Shown: positions 6,235-6,391 of the stretch, piece by piece
Numbering within the stretch: position 1 is the stretch's first letter
How the letters are laid out: the number at the start of each line of letters is the position of its first letter
Assembly (NCBI GenBank): GCA_016839955.1
Contig: JAEOTI010000429.1
Location: 1-6,391, forward strand
DNA: 6,391 nt
Direction: 5' to 3'
Source: Candidatus Hodarchaeota archaeon
GTDB lineage: Archaea > Asgardarchaeota > Heimdallarchaeia > Hodarchaeales > YT1-057
Program-made: the position numbers and the translations under genes
The notes under the pieces: generated by a model
What the model was told of the DNA's origin: nothing
Database searches by the model: none
What the model saw: only the letters and a program-made list of their open reading frames with translations

Positions 6235-6391
6235 CTGACCACAAACACATCGGAGACACGAATTGTTTTTTGTGGTCTTGATAGAGCAGGTAAAACAACA
6301 ATTGTTCGTTTTCTAATGGAAGGGGAACATAAAGATACATTTCCAACAATGGGGATCAATCGGGAAATTATCGACTTGCCAAACTTACAGA
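6235..6391 (+). CDS. Arf-family small GTPase (5' part, runs off window)
   Basis: The first 52 residues of a small GTPase are visible. The P-loop is GLDRAGKTT (residues 14-22), the Arf/Arl/Sar signature, and the switch I segment is FPTMGIN (36-42), corresponding to TIPTIGFN of Arf1, with T38 as the magnesium-binding threonine. This marks an Arf-type rather than Ras- or Rag-type protein, a family expanded in Asgard archaea. Only about seven residues precede the first strand, so the amphipathic, myristoylated N-terminal helix of eukaryotic Arf is absent; there is no glycine at position 2. The frame has no ATG, GTG or TTG before the P-loop; CTG 6235 has GGAGG at ideal spacing and is the chosen start. 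It follows the folliculin-like gene by 14 bases, so the two are probably co-transcribed. The remaining switch II and guanine-specificity motifs lie beyond the window. Confidence 0.88.
   Translation, partial: MTTNTSETRIVFCGLDRAGKTTIVRFLMEGEHKDTFPTMGINREIIDLPNLQ

Noticed and set aside
1..6391. CRISPR array, insertion sequence, tRNA or rRNA gene
   Set aside because: No regularly spaced repeats, transposase frame, terminal inverted repeats or tRNA cloverleaf-like segment was seen on either strand by eye.

Overview
The window most likely comes from an Asgard archaeon. It is AT-rich, its genes have no introns, and several are preceded by Shine-Dalgarno sites. Its right end nevertheless carries two eukaryote-type genes side by side: a longin-DENN protein that reads like a small folliculin (FLCN/SMCR8 class), and the start of an Arf-family small GTPase. 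The lineage within Asgard cannot be fixed from this sequence.

Layout from left to right. Bases 1-300 are non-coding except for a possible minus-strand gene starting at base 22, so this looks like a divergent promoter region. Bases 301-2244 (+) encode a membrane sensor histidine kinase with about eight membrane segments, a PAS domain and an intact kinase core; no response regulator is in view. Bases 2335-2871 (-) encode a small basic protein with a probable winged helix, converging on the kinase gene and ending in a clear hairpin terminator. Bases 2872-3173 are a second divergent intergenic region containing an 8-bp inverted repeat. Bases 3174-5030 (+) encode a CoA-transferase of the 4-hydroxybutyrate/acetate (Cat2) type fused to a GNAT acetyltransferase; homology and an RBS place its start at a TTG. 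A 104-base gap with a candidate terminator and promoter follows. Bases 5135-6220 (+) encode the folliculin-like protein, and 14 bases later the Arf-like GTPase begins and runs off the window.

The last two genes form the notable system. In eukaryotes FLCN and SMCR8 are longin-DENN proteins that act on small GTPases using an arginine in the longin domain, and the C9orf72-SMCR8 complex acts on Arf-family GTPases. Here a single compact longin-DENN protein, with an arginine in the equivalent ARG motif, sits directly upstream of an Arf-like GTPase with a well-placed RBS. The inference is a minimal archaeal GTPase-regulator pair. The left and middle genes (signalling, transcription, CoA metabolism) show no evident functional link to it beyond proximity.
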